Assembly: GCA_028284545.1 (NCBI GenBank)
Contig: JANQRN010000019.1
Coordinates: 1-33,861, forward strand
DNA: 33,861 nucleotides
Origin: Rhodothermales bacterium
GTDB taxonomy: Bacteria > Bacteroidota > Rhodothermia > Rhodothermales > JABDKH01
Reading direction: 5' to 3'
Shown here: positions 24,393-32,869 of the stretch, piece after piece
How the letters are laid out: every line of letters begins with the position of its first letter
How positions within the stretch are numbered: the first letter of the stretch is position 1
Made by a program: the position numbers and the translations under genes
The notes under the pieces: generated by a model
Told to the model about the DNA's origin: nothing
The model's input: only the letters and a program-made list of their open reading frames with translations
Databases searched by the model: none

Positions 24393-26081
24393 CTAGCGAA
24401 TGAGCGTCATCGTTCTGGCTATTGCACCGCGTGCGGTTTCAATTCGATAGTGATAGATCCCAGTCGACAGTCCGTCGGCATCAAAAGACACGCGATGCGT
24501 GCCGGCCGGGCGATCTTCATCGAGCACCACGGATACCGCCCGACCAAGTACGTCATACACCCTGACCTGCACGGGGCCCGGCTCAGGCAATGTGAACTCG
24601 AACTCAGTTTGCCCGCCAAACGGGTTCGGGTAGTTCTGTCCCAAAGACAGTGCGCTTGGTATGTCAGTCCCTACTTGCTCGACATCTACGCGGAGATCGC
24701 CGACGAAGCCGGCTTCGTCAAGCGCCGTCCAGCCCGCGATCCATAGTTCGTGCTGGAATGCACCGAGGAACGGCACGTCATCGAACCAGTCATCACCGGT
24801 ATCAGCGGCGCCTTGATGTGCCGGTGAAGCCGCGAGTGGCCGCGGGTCGAGACCAGCGTCGGTCGTACGACTAATACCGGCCAGCTGGGGATCGACGATC
24901 GTATTGTTTGCCGCGCCAAGGATCGTCTCAGCGAAGTCGCCGTCCACGATGTCGGCGAGCGTCGAACCAGCTCCGTACCCAAACCAGATGTTGGTGTTGA
25001 ATGCGAGGTCGCCGGCCTCGAGTCGGGCGCGGCTGTCTTCACCGGTCGCCAGGTCCTCGATGTTGATCGCAACGCCCGGATAGTCGGTGAAGATCGAGTT
25101 CCAGTACTGGCCTCCGGCGTTGTCGCGAATCGCAAACGTCCGGTCATTGTTGTCGCCGCCAGCCACGATGGCACCTGAACCGGAGCCAACGTAGGTCACG
25201 TTCGAGATCACCGGTGTCGAAAACGGCGCCGCGTCGTCGCCACCGGCATCGCCGCCGTCGTGCTCACCGCCACGACCTGCAATATCCGTATCGTGAATCG
25301 AGAACCAGAACTGTCCTTTGCCGCGGTAACCCTGGTCATAGTCAAAACTGTCGTCACCGCAGAAGGCGCCGACCAGGTACTTCGCCTCAACCGTACCTCC
25401 AAACCACTCGTAACAATCATCGAAGTTGGCATACACCTCGATGTGGTGAATGGTTGTGCCGCTGCCGACAGCGCCCAACGTCAGGCCGTTGATCTCGTCA
25501 CCCTCGACACCGGAAATGGAAAACCCGCCGTGGCGTATCGACACATACGACAGCGACCCGGAACTATCCTCATCATCCGTTCCACCGTAGGCAGCTTCCT
25601 CTTCCTCCACGGGGATACCCTCGATCTGATTGTCCGTCGTCGGCTGGTTCGTGGTGGCTTTTCCGAGCAGAATGAGCCCGCCCCAGAGACCACGGTTTCT
25701 CTGTGTCAGATCGTTTGGTACCGTCACGTCGTCGAGTTCGGACGTGAAGATAATCGGAGCGTCCTCAGTCCCGTTCGCTTCGATCTTTCCACCGCGGCGA
25801 ATGATCAGTGCGGATGCATCGTCGCCAGTTGTAATGTTCACGTCCTCAAGCGCCTTGATCACGGTGCCAGCTTCGATCGTGAGTGTCGCGCCGTCGTTGA
25901 CGAAGATCAGTCCGTCGAGGATGTAGGTGTTGTCGGCCGTCCACGTGGTATTCGCCGAGATGTCTGCCGTCACGTTGACAGTCTGGGCCTGGGAAGGCGT
26001 CGCGATAAAGAGGCCAACGACTGCCAAAACGTGCACGAGCTTGAGGGTCAATTTGCGCATGGTTCTGTAACTGTACTTCAT
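24393..26081 (-). CDS. T9SS-secreted surface protein, beta-helix type
   Basis: Surface or secreted protein of about 562 aa. It has a Sec signal peptide (KLVHVLAVVGLFIATPSQAQ), a large right-handed parallel beta-helix-like part with Gly/Asp-rich turns (AGTVIKALEDVNITTGDD; IHHIEVYANFDDCYEWFGGT; GEHDGGDAGGDDAAPFSTP) and a C-terminal Por sorting domain of about 80 aa (LGQNYPNPFGGQTEFEFTL; STGIYHYRIET). That domain is the signal for type IX secretion and surface attachment. Start options are ATG 26081 and ATG 26060, both leaving a signal peptide. It lies 84 nt downstream of the TonB-receptor gene and probably cooperates with it, for instance as surface binding protein or enzyme; the ligand is unknown. 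Confidence 0.88.
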   Translation of the reverse strand: MKYSYRTMRKLTLKLVHVLAVVGLFIATPSQAQTVNVTADISANTTWTADNTYILDGLIFVNDGATLTIEAGTVIKALEDVNITTGDDASALIIRRGGKIEANGTEDAPIIFTSELDDVTVPNDLTQRNRGLWGGLILLGKATTNQPTTDNQIEGIPVEEEEAAYGGTDDEDSSGSLSYVSIRHGGFSISGVEGDEINGLTLGAVGSGTTIHHIEVYANFDDCYEWFGGTVEAKYLVGAFCGDDSFDYDQGYRGKGQFWFSIHDTDIAGRGGEHDGGDAGGDDAAPFSTPVISNVTYVGSGSGAIVAGGDNNDRTFAIRDNAGGQYWNSIFTDYPGVAINIEDLATGEDSRARLEAGDLAFNTNIWFGYGAGSTLADIVDGDFAETILGAANNTIVDPQLAGISRTTDAGLDPRPLAASPAHQGAADTGDDWFDDVPFLGAFQHELWIAGWTALDEAGFVGDLRVDVEQVGTDIPSALSLGQNYPNPFGGQTEFEFTLPEPGPVQVRVYDVLGRAVSVVLDEDRPAGTHRVSFDADGLSTGIYHYRIETARGAIARTMTLIR

Positions 26082-26165
26082 TGCCAGGTTTTGCCGCCGG
26101 GGTTCACCCGTCACAGCAATCTTGATGAGTTATGCTACCGGCCACGCGCACTGACACCCGCCACA

Positions 26166-29012
26166 CTAGTTGGTGTAGGAGAAGCCAAGTGAGAAGGACC
26201 TGCCGTAGCGGTATTCTTGATAGACGAAGTCCTCACCGTTGAAGCGATGCGTCTGTCGGAAAGCCGAATCAAGCAGATTCTTGGCCGACGCCTTGACGGT
26301 CCATCGAGAGAAGAACTTCTGGGAGAGCGTGAAATCGAGTACCGGGCGGGGACGCTCAAAGACGTCGGGGGCACCGCCGAGCGACACGTTCGACAACCTC
26401 CGACCAAAGACGTTGAAATAGACGCCCGCATTTGTGCCGGATCGAAGGTTGGAGTAGCTGAGATCCGCGTTTACGAGGTATGGCGACTGGCCCTGCAGCT
26501 CGCGAGTATCGGAAGCATCCGGATCGATGGATCGCCGGGTTTCGAGTTCCGTTTCCGGAATGTCGACCGTCGACCGAACAGCGGAGGCATTGATTCCCGC
26601 CGCCAGCGGCCGTAGTGCCGGCGTCAGAAACCCGAGCGACTTCCGAAGCTCGAGCTCAACGCCCTGTACCGTGGCACTGCCGACGTTCTGGTACTGCAAC
26701 TGGCCATTTGTGCCGCCAATGATCGCCTCTTCAATCGGATTGTCGAGCTGCTTGTAGAATCCAGAAATAGCGACGATTTCTCCCGACTGCGGGAAGTATT
26801 CCCAGCGGAGATCGTAGTTGGTGATGCGAGTCCGCTCAAGATTCGGATTGCCAATCCTGAAGTCGCCGGCACTGAAATCGAAGCTGGCAAAAGGCGCAAT
26901 CTCCCTAAACGTCGGGCGGGCCAGCGTTCTCGTTGCAGCGGCCCGGAGGTTCATCCGACCGCCAAGCTCATACACAAGGTTCAGCGACGGTAGCAAATCC
27001 GTTTCCTCAATCCGGCCCGCGTCGAGGGAAGAGTCAGCACTGACGACCGAAATGTCTGTCGTCTCAATTCGCGCACCCGCCACAGCCTTCAGTCCGCCCA
27101 CGACCGGCACCTCGATCATCATGTAACCGGCGTAGACGCTGCGATCACCGGTGTAGTTGTTGCGCTCTTTTGAGTCATCAGCGATGACGTTCCCGAACGT
27201 GTAAGTTCCGCGCGTGGAATCGAGAGATATGATCCCCATGTTCTCTTCGCTGAAGAACTCTTCAGCGTCGCCGTTGAACGCAACCGCGGCACCGGGACGG
27301 ACGGCGAAAATGCGCTCCGAGAACTCTCGATCAGCCTGCTGCAGCGCACCGCCAACCTTTACCTTCGACGCCTTGCCCGTCCACTGCCTGAACGGCACCG
27401 ACAAATCGATCTTTCCATTGATGCTGTTCTCTTCCAGGTTGCGGAAGTAGCGCGATGGGTCCTGGAAGCCCGATGACGAAGCCGACAATACCTTGTTTGC
27501 GCCAATCACCCGCTCGGTGGAAGCGAAGTACCGTCGATCGGGCTCGTCCTGGATCGTCCGCGCAAAAGCACCGGTCCACTCCAACGTAGACTTGAGGGCG
27601 GACCGGAAGTAGTGCTTGCCGCGGAGCTGCGTCGAGTAGACTTCGCGCTCGGTGTACGACAGATATCGATTTGTGCGGACTGAGTTAGGGTCATCACCGA
27701 GCTCCTTCGGCCAGCTACCCACCTGAAGCCGTGCCGAGCTCTCACCACTTCGAGAATACATGGAATTCCAGCCGAGCTCGTGGGTCGGCGAAAACTTGTA
27801 CGTGAAGTTCGCGAGCCCACCCCAGGAGACCTCCTGACCGCCTTTTCGATCATCGAGCAGCAGATCAGAGTTGAGCTGGGTCCCGCTGAAGGAATAGCGA
27901 CCGGTTGTTCCACCTTCGTAGTAGTTCGAACTCTTTCCGTACGTCAAACCGATGATGAAACCAAGCGGCCGCTTGACGACCTGCCGCTGATTACCGATCG
28001 ACAGCGAATAACTGTAGTTGACCGGAGCCGTCGTCTGAAGCGGCGCCATGATCGAGTTAAACGACTTCGATACCGCGTCGAGCTGCTGCGCGAGTTCGGC
28101 GTTCCGCTGCGCGCGCGCGGCCGACGGAATCGTGATGGGCTCTTCAAGCAGCGAGGGCAGATCCCGCAAGCCATCATCGATCGCCAGCCAGTCAAGACCG
28201 CCAGTCGGACCCGCAATGAAGTCCGAACCGAAGTGCGTTTCGGTGTTGATGGATGACGACAGCGAGAGCCGGATATCCAGTTCCTCCGGATACGCCTTCG
28301 TCCCAATGTCGACGAGCCCTCCCGAGAAGTTCCCCGGCTTGTCAGGGGTGAAGGTCTTCAGCGTGACGATGTTGTCGACAAGATTGCTGGGGAACAGATC
28401 GAACTGCACGGCCTTCTTGTCCGGGTCAGCCGTCGGCATCTCCACACCGTTCATGTGGGTACTCGCATACCGGTCTCCCAGGCCGCGGACGTAGACGTAC
28501 TTGCCGCCGACCACGGATGCGCCAGTGACCTTCGACATCGCGTCGGCCGCATTCGACCCACCCGAGCGCCCGATAGCCTCCGAGCTAATCGCATCGCTCA
28601 CTGCGAGCGCCTTCTGGCGGTCGCGCAGCAAGGTTGCCTCGTTGTTTCGGATGGCCCGGGCCTCAACGATGACCTCGTCAAGCTCCTCCGCTGACTCGGC
28701 CAGAACAATCTGAAGCCGAGTCACCTCATCCTGTAATACCTGAACAGACCTGACCGTCTGCTGCGCGAAGCCGATGTAGGAGAACACGAGGTCGTAGCGA
28801 CCAACCTGGAGTCCATCAAACTGAAAACGTCCATCCAGGTCGGTGGATGTGCCCGTCAGTGTGCCGTCGATTTGAACGTTCACACCGATCAGCGATTCGC
28901 CAGAGGCGTCGTCGGCGACGACACCGGCGATCGAGCCGGTCTGCGCCAGCAGAGGGCTGGCGGAAATGAGAATAGATACAGCCGCGGCGAGCAGCGTTGG
29001 GAGATAGCGCAT
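26166..29012 (-). CDS. TonB-dependent outer-membrane receptor
   Basis: Outer-membrane gated channel of 948 aa. It has a signal peptide (LLAAAVSILISASPLLAQ), a carboxypeptidase-like regulatory domain (25-110: GSIAGVVADDASGESLIGVN; DGRFQFDGLQVGRYDLVFSY), a plug domain (about 120-240: GGKYVYVRGLGDRYASTHMN; SGGLVDIGTKAYPEE) and a long beta-barrel to the C-terminus. It uses TonB energy to import a ligand that cannot be named from sequence. It is not a SusC type, since no SusD gene follows; instead a T9SS beta-helix protein and a PhoB-like regulator do. The ATG at 29012 has no clear Shine-Dalgarno. Upstream region 29013-29310 holds a direct repeat. Confidence 0.92.
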   Translation of the reverse strand: MRYLPTLLAAAVSILISASPLLAQTGSIAGVVADDASGESLIGVNVQIDGTLTGTSTDLDGRFQFDGLQVGRYDLVFSYIGFAQQTVRSVQVLQDEVTRLQIVLAESAEELDEVIVEARAIRNNEATLLRDRQKALAVSDAISSEAIGRSGGSNAADAMSKVTGASVVGGKYVYVRGLGDRYASTHMNGVEMPTADPDKKAVQFDLFPSNLVDNIVTLKTFTPDKPGNFSGGLVDIGTKAYPEELDIRLSLSSSINTETHFGSDFIAGPTGGLDWLAIDDGLRDLPSLLEEPITIPSAARAQRNAELAQQLDAVSKSFNSIMAPLQTTAPVNYSYSLSIGNQRQVVKRPLGFIIGLTYGKSSNYYEGGTTGRYSFSGTQLNSDLLLDDRKGGQEVSWGGLANFTYKFSPTHELGWNSMYSRSGESSARLQVGSWPKELGDDPNSVRTNRYLSYTEREVYSTQLRGKHYFRSALKSTLEWTGAFARTIQDEPDRRYFASTERVIGANKVLSASSSGFQDPSRYFRNLEENSINGKIDLSVPFRQWTGKASKVKVGGALQQADREFSERIFAVRPGAAVAFNGDAEEFFSEENMGIISLDSTRGTYTFGNVIADDSKERNNYTGDRSVYAGYMMIEVPVVGGLKAVAGARIETTDISVVSADSSLDAGRIEETDLLPSLNLVYELGGRMNLRAAATRTLARPTFREIAPFASFDFSAGDFRIGNPNLERTRITNYDLRWEYFPQSGEIVAISGFYKQLDNPIEEAIIGGTNGQLQYQNVGSATVQGVELELRKSLGFLTPALRPLAAGINASAVRSTVDIPETELETRRSIDPDASDTRELQGQSPYLVNADLSYSNLRSGTNAGVYFNVFGRRLSNVSLGGAPDVFERPRPVLDFTLSQKFFSRWTVKASAKNLLDSAFRQTHRFNGEDFVYQEYRYGRSFSLGFSYTN

Positions 29013-29132
29013 GTTGAGGGATTCAGTCTTGTTGCCCGATCCCAGTCCCAGGCATCCGCCTGGCCGGGATTCGCTTCAAGTCTACGCTTGTCCCTGCGCG
29101 CCCACGTTACAGGTGCTTTAGGCTTTTGTTAG

Positions 29133-29159
29133 GATTACAACAGCAAAAGATTACGCCAG
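29133..29159. repeat. Direct repeat upstream of TonB-receptor gene
   Basis: GATTACAACAG (29133-29143) and GATTACGCCAG (29149-29159) match in 9 of 11 positions with a 16-nt period. The pair lies about 120-150 nt upstream of the receptor start in the divergent gap between that gene and the small HEMGH protein. It could be an operator for a tandem-binding regulator such as an OmpR-type protein. Nothing else is recognised in 29013-29310. Confidence 0.5.
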
Positions 29160-29310
29160 TGTTACCGAGCGCTTCGTCTCCCAGTCCCGGGCTATTCTCG
29201 TGCGCGAGCCGGTCGATATCAGCAAGACGGACATGAGCACCCAGTCATCCCTCTGTCTTCAAGTGTAGTCCCTCCCGCATCGTCGTGCACAGCAGTCGAT
29301 TGTTACAAAC

Positions 29311-29814
29311 GTGAAACCAGAGCACCAAGAGATCGCCCGCGTTTGGTGGCTGTCGGCAGTGCTCGCGCCACTGGCCGTCTACTTTCTCGCAACGCGCGGA
29401 GACTACACGATTGCCGACAGCGTGGATCTGTTCGTTCACGAGATGGGACATCTCGTCTTCGCGCCGCTTGGACTTCCACTACGCATGGCAGGCGGGACGA
29501 TCCTCCAATTGATCGTGCCGGCCGGGCTTGCGTGGTATGCGTACCTCCACGATTATCGCGTCTCGGCTCAGCTCTTCCTGTTCTGGCTCGGCCACAGCCT
29601 GATCAACGTCAGCGTTTACGTGGCCAACGCCCGCGCCCAGGAGCTTCCTCTTGTGTCGCTCGCCGGTGGCGGCGACAACATCATGCACGACTGGCACTGG
29701 ATGCTGAACGGTCTCGGCCTACTCGAATTCGACATCGCCATCGGCATCGGGTTCTGGGTCGCCGGAGGACTGGCGTTCGTCGCCTCTATCGTCGCACCGC
29801 GATGGATGTTCTAG
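29311..29814 (+). CDS. Small membrane protein with HEMGH zinc-protease motif
   Basis: The 167-aa protein has about 4-5 hydrophobic segments. HEMGH at 43-47 (DLFVHEMGHLVFAPLGLP) is an HExxH zinc-binding motif placed in a hydrophobic segment as in site-2 proteases (M50). A further His-rich motif MHDWHWMLN (125-133) and His95 in FWLGHSLINV could supply the third ligand. The length is well below M50 proteases (350-450 aa) and no PDZ domain is seen, so this may be a minimal intramembrane metalloprotease or a metal-binding relative. Start is GTG at 29311. It is divergent from the TonB-receptor gene and ends 10 nt before the convergent ArsR gene. Confidence 0.8.
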   Translation: MKPEHQEIARVWWLSAVLAPLAVYFLATRGDYTIADSVDLFVHEMGHLVFAPLGLPLRMAGGTILQLIVPAGLAWYAYLHDYRVSAQLFLFWLGHSLINVSVYVANARAQELPLVSLAGGGDNIMHDWHWMLNGLGLLEFDIAIGIGFWVAGGLAFVASIVAPRWMF

Positions 29815-29824
29815 CTGCCGACCG

Positions 29825-30160
29825 TCAGCCACCCTCAAGGTCACTTTTCATCCGCGCCAACAGACGCACAGCGTGCGCCGCGTACCCCTCGATCCATCGG
29901 TCATAGATCTCCTGTATGGGGACGACGTTGAGGTGATTCCATCGGTGGCGACCCTTGCGTTGTGCGATGATCAGATCTGCTTCGGTGAGTACGCGCAGGT
30001 GGAGCATGACCGTCGTTCGGTCAAGATGGTCCAAAGATTCACTCAGCTCCTTCGTAGTCCGAGGCGCCTCCCGGACCAGGTCGAGGATCAGCCGACGATC
30101 AGCATTGGCGATCGCCTTGAAAACTTTGTCTAGCGGATCAGCTGCTGGCTTTGTCGTCAT
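29825..30160 (-). CDS. ArsR-family HTH transcription regulator
   Basis: Winged-helix repressor of 111 aa: ADPLDKVFKAIANADRRLIL, DLVREAPRTTKELSESLDHL, and the recognition helix plus wing RTTVMLHLRVLTEADLIIAQ followed by RKGRHRWNHLN. No Cys or His metal site is evident, so it belongs to the metal-independent ArsR group often paired with SRPBCC proteins. ATG at 30160 starts at the conserved region; the open frame extends to 30523 across the divergent gene and is not real there. It is divergent from the SRPBCC gene, with an AT-rich intergenic region that probably carries the shared operator. Confidence 0.87.
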   Translation of the reverse strand: MTTKPAADPLDKVFKAIANADRRLILDLVREAPRTTKELSESLDHLDRTTVMLHLRVLTEADLIIAQRKGRHRWNHLNVVPIQEIYDRWIEGYAAHAVRLLARMKSDLEGG

Positions 30161-30242
30161 CCGATTGGGGGTTCCTGTAGCCGATTCTGTTCCGCATTCG
30201 ATCGACGGCTTCCACCGAAAGCTCGACATCTGGAAGCGGACG

Positions 30243-30290
30243 TTTGCAGTATACAAACAATATGTTATATTTTTATCACATAACAAGAAT
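30243..30290. promoter_or_regulatory. AT-rich promoter/operator between ArsR and SRPBCC genes
   Basis: This short AT-rich island differs sharply from its surroundings. The inverted repeat TGTTAT (30263-30268) / ATAACA (30280-30285) with an 11-nt spacer is a candidate operator. TTTGCA (30243-30248) and TTATAT (30265-30270), 16 nt apart, could be the plus-strand promoter of the SRPBCC gene; the operator overlaps its -10 element, which fits repression. Confidence 0.5.
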
Positions 30291-30310
30291 TGGCGATCCC
30301 GAGGCCGAAA

Positions 30311-30766
30311 ATGATGACGCAGGTAGAAAGACGGACTTTCACGATTCAGACAACAATCAACAAGCCAGTCGGCGAAGTATTCGACGCCATCGTCGATCCG
30401 TCGAAGCTTCAGCAGTACTTCGCGGGCAGGTCCTCTGGCCCGCTCGCTCCTGGTGCGCGGGTAGTGTGGTTCTGGGAGGGCTGGGGCGAATACCCCGTGA
30501 CCGTTGACGAGGTGGTTCCGCACGAACGGGTCGTACTTCGATTAAACAGCACCGAGTGGAAGAAGTCCAGCAGCGATTCCTACGATGTGCGCGTGGTTTT
30601 TGAGGTCGAGTCACTCTCCCCCGACAAAACGCTCCTCAAGATCAGCGAGGACGGCTGGAAGGACGATGCCGACGGCATCAAGGCCTCATATGAGAACTGC
30701 GGTGGGTGGCAGCACATGGCCACGTGTATGAAAGCGTGGCTCGAGCACGGCATCGACCTACGATAA
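30311..30766 (+). CDS. SRPBCC/AHSA1-family protein
   Basis: START/Bet v1-like hydrophobic-cavity protein of 151 aa: FTIQTTINKPVGEVFDAIVD at the N-terminus, VVWFWEGWGEYPVTVDEVVP in the middle and a C-terminal helix CGGWQHMATCMKAWLEHG, the usual AHSA1 ending. Such proteins bind lipids or small ligands, or act as Hsp90 co-chaperone relatives; the ligand is unknown. ATG at 30311 is preferred because CGAGG lies about 6 nt upstream; a second ATG follows directly at 30314. It is divergent from an ArsR gene, a pairing common in many bacteria, suggesting repression by that regulator. Confidence 0.88.
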   Translation: MMTQVERRTFTIQTTINKPVGEVFDAIVDPSKLQQYFAGRSSGPLAPGARVVWFWEGWGEYPVTVDEVVPHERVVLRLNSTEWKKSSSDSYDVRVVFEVESLSPDKTLLKISEDGWKDDADGIKASYENCGGWQHMATCMKAWLEHGIDLR

Positions 30767-30807
30767 GCATCGTTCTCTGCCCTAATCAGTTCGTTGGCGG
30801 CTCGACG

Positions 30808-32187
30808 TCAGTCCTTCGGGACCCACATCACGTCTGAAGTGATCCAGTCCGGATGGGTGCGCTCTGCAAAGACGCGGTAGTTGTCGCCAAGGAGTTCGAG
30901 AAAACCCGCGTACTTGTTGTTCATGCCGCGATAGAGGCGTGGTTTCTCGTCCTTCTCGACTTCGCATACGATCGCACGTATTGCCTTCGCTTCTACAAGG
31001 TGTCGGAGTGTCGTTAGGACATCAAGATCCATCCCCTGTATATCGCTGTAGTACAGATCGATGGTTTCTTGTTGACGCGACCGAAGCAGCCGCGACAAGT
31101 TGATCGAACGTACTTCAGTCACGCGTTCGACGGTTATCGGATGAATCCCTTCATTCATCGGCGCCAGCGAACTGCTATCCCTGCTGGAGTGGATATAGTA
31201 ATCTGTCGTCCCGTCCTCAACCGAAAGCGCGGCGTTGATCAACTCGACCGCTTCGTCGGCACTGAAGAGCCTCGACAGACCAGCAAACAGTTCCGGGTCA
31301 GGCTCAAATGCAATGACTTTGTCGAAGAATGGGCGCAACATGTTCAGAGTGCGTCCACGATTCGCTCCGGCGTAAACGAGTAGGTTGCCGCGGTCACTGG
31401 CACTGAAGCCAAGGTAGTCGAGTAGCCTCGCTTCCTCGGGTTCTACCGGAGAAGAATCTCGAAGCCTCAGGTCAAGGCTGGCCGTCGTAACGCTATCACC
31501 ACCATTATCCAGCGGATGCTGCGTATGGGTCAGCGCAAATTGATAGCGCCTTCCCGCGAGCCAACGATATCGAGCCGGCTCCAGAGTGTAAAATAGGTTC
31601 GGTCCGATTCGACAGACCTTCGCGTATCCGGACGGCCCGAGGATGCCGTCAATTGCGGATTCGTGACCTCCACCTTCAGACTCTACAACGATCAGTCTAG
31701 GTCTGTGCCTCTCCAGGTCGAGTCCCTTGAGGCACTCCACCTCGAAGCCCTCGACGTCGAGACTCAGCACATCGATCGAACTCAGGTTGCGCTCGTCAAG
31801 CAACCGACTCATCGTTCGCTGCGCAACGGGGACCTCGACAAAACCGGTGAACCATTCGCCGAATCTGCTCTTGAACGCAGCCTCTTGACTACCATCAAGT
31901 GTCGAGAATGAGCCGCGGGCATTGGCATAGAACGTAACGCTTTCGGCGTTCTCGCTCCCAACGGCGCAGTGCACAACTGCGCTCGCGGGTCGGTTTGTTC
32001 GAAGTGCTTCGATGTAGTCAGGATGCGCCTCGACGCAGAGACCCGACCAACCTTGCTCCTCAAGGGCCAGCGTGTTGGAGAACCGCCTTCCGTCAATGCA
32101 GCCGATCTCCACGAACGTTCCAACGGGCACGTCCGAGAACATCAAAGAGATGAGGAAATCCTCCCCGTGCTGGCTGTAGTAGCGCAT
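30808..32187 (-). CDS. Tandem FkbM-FkbM methyltransferase fusion
   Basis: The 459-aa protein carries two FkbM-type SAM methyltransferase domains in a row. Domain 1 (about 1-205): SAM motif FVEIGCIDGRRFSNTL (25-40), acidic residue in CVEAHPDY, and IDVLSLDVEGFEVECLKG. Domain 2 (about 255-455): LLVYAGANRGRTLNML (269-284), VIAFEPDPELF, and IDLYYSDIQGMDLDVLTTL. FkbM enzymes O-methylate sugars or small molecules. In the first domain the glycine-rich loop is GCIDG; in the second it is AGANRG. The gene is last of a glycan-related group and starts 22 nt after the upstream methyltransferase stop. Either domain might be inactive. Confidence 0.87.
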   Translation of the reverse strand: MRYYSQHGEDFLISLMFSDVPVGTFVEIGCIDGRRFSNTLALEEQGWSGLCVEAHPDYIEALRTNRPASAVVHCAVGSENAESVTFYANARGSFSTLDGSQEAAFKSRFGEWFTGFVEVPVAQRTMSRLLDERNLSSIDVLSLDVEGFEVECLKGLDLERHRPRLIVVESEGGGHESAIDGILGPSGYAKVCRIGPNLFYTLEPARYRWLAGRRYQFALTHTQHPLDNGGDSVTTASLDLRLRDSSPVEPEEARLLDYLGFSASDRGNLLVYAGANRGRTLNMLRPFFDKVIAFEPDPELFAGLSRLFSADEAVELINAALSVEDGTTDYYIHSSRDSSSLAPMNEGIHPITVERVTEVRSINLSRLLRSRQQETIDLYYSDIQGMDLDVLTTLRHLVEAKAIRAIVCEVEKDEKPRLYRGMNNKYAGFLELLGDNYRVFAERTHPDWITSDVMWVPKD

Positions 32188-32209
32188 TGCTGTGGGTAGC
32201 CGCAGACGG

Positions 32210-32869
32210 CTATTCCGTTGTTGGTTTGGTCCCCCAGCCGACGATCCGGGGCGGCCTCATTACAGCGGTAACGTGACGGTCCTCATAACCGGCGAGAAAA
32301 ACATGCCGTACCGCCTGCGGACCAAATCGATAGAAATCCCCGGGCGCGTTGTGCTCGGTGTACGTAAGTGTTGCCATGCCGAGGTCATACTCGTACGCTC
32401 CGAAACCGGGCAGCCCCGGGATTTCGCGGCCAAGCGGTTCGCCGAGAAAGCCGGGCACACCCAGTACAACAAGTCCGCCTGGCCGAAGAACTCGGCGGAT
32501 TTCAAGAAGCGTGAGCCAGAACTGCGGATCGTGCTCCAGCATGGCGTTGCACAAGACGCAGTCAAACCACCCATCTTCGAACGGCATGTTGTGTGCGTTC
32601 GCTTCTATCACCTCGAACCCGGCGTATCTGCCAACCTGGTTCGGATCGATGTTTATTCCTATTCGCTCGGACGCAACAGCAGTACGTAGGTATGGAAGAT
32701 TCAGCAGGTCGTGCTCAACGTTTCCCGCGCCTATACTCAGAAAGCTCCCGGACACTTGTTCATTGACAAGTATCTGGTGAATAGTGTCGATGACCTTGAT
32801 CGGTGACCATCCGTCGTAGTCGTCTTCCCACGGACTCGTACCGTTCGCCTTCGAAAGGAGCTCAAACAT
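32210..32869 (-). CDS. Class I SAM-dependent methyltransferase
   Basis: The 219-aa protein has the Methyltransf_11-like fold: motif I region SGSFLSIGAGNVEHDLLNLP, acidic end of beta2 in GINIDPNQVGRYAGFEVIEA, NMPFEDGWFDCVLCNAMLEH for motif IV, and RRVLRPGGLVVLGVPGF for post-motif. This pattern is typical of small-molecule or glycan methyltransferases of polysaccharide clusters. The ATG at 32869 overlaps the DUF6165 gene by 8 nt. Substrate is unknown; it may act on the same sugar chain as the FkbM protein. Confidence 0.87.
   Translation of the reverse strand: MFELLSKANGTSPWEDDYDGWSPIKVIDTIHQILVNEQVSGSFLSIGAGNVEHDLLNLPYLRTAVASERIGINIDPNQVGRYAGFEVIEANAHNMPFEDGWFDCVLCNAMLEHDPQFWLTLLEIRRVLRPGGLVVLGVPGFLGEPLGREIPGLPGFGAYEYDLGMATLTYTEHNAPGDFYRFGPQAVRHVFLAGYEDRHVTAVMRPPRIVGWGTKPTTE

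Noticed and set aside
30161-30523. Long N-terminal extension of the ArsR regulator
   Set aside because: It would run through the AT-rich promoter region and antisense to the SRPBCC gene; the conserved fold begins at 30160.
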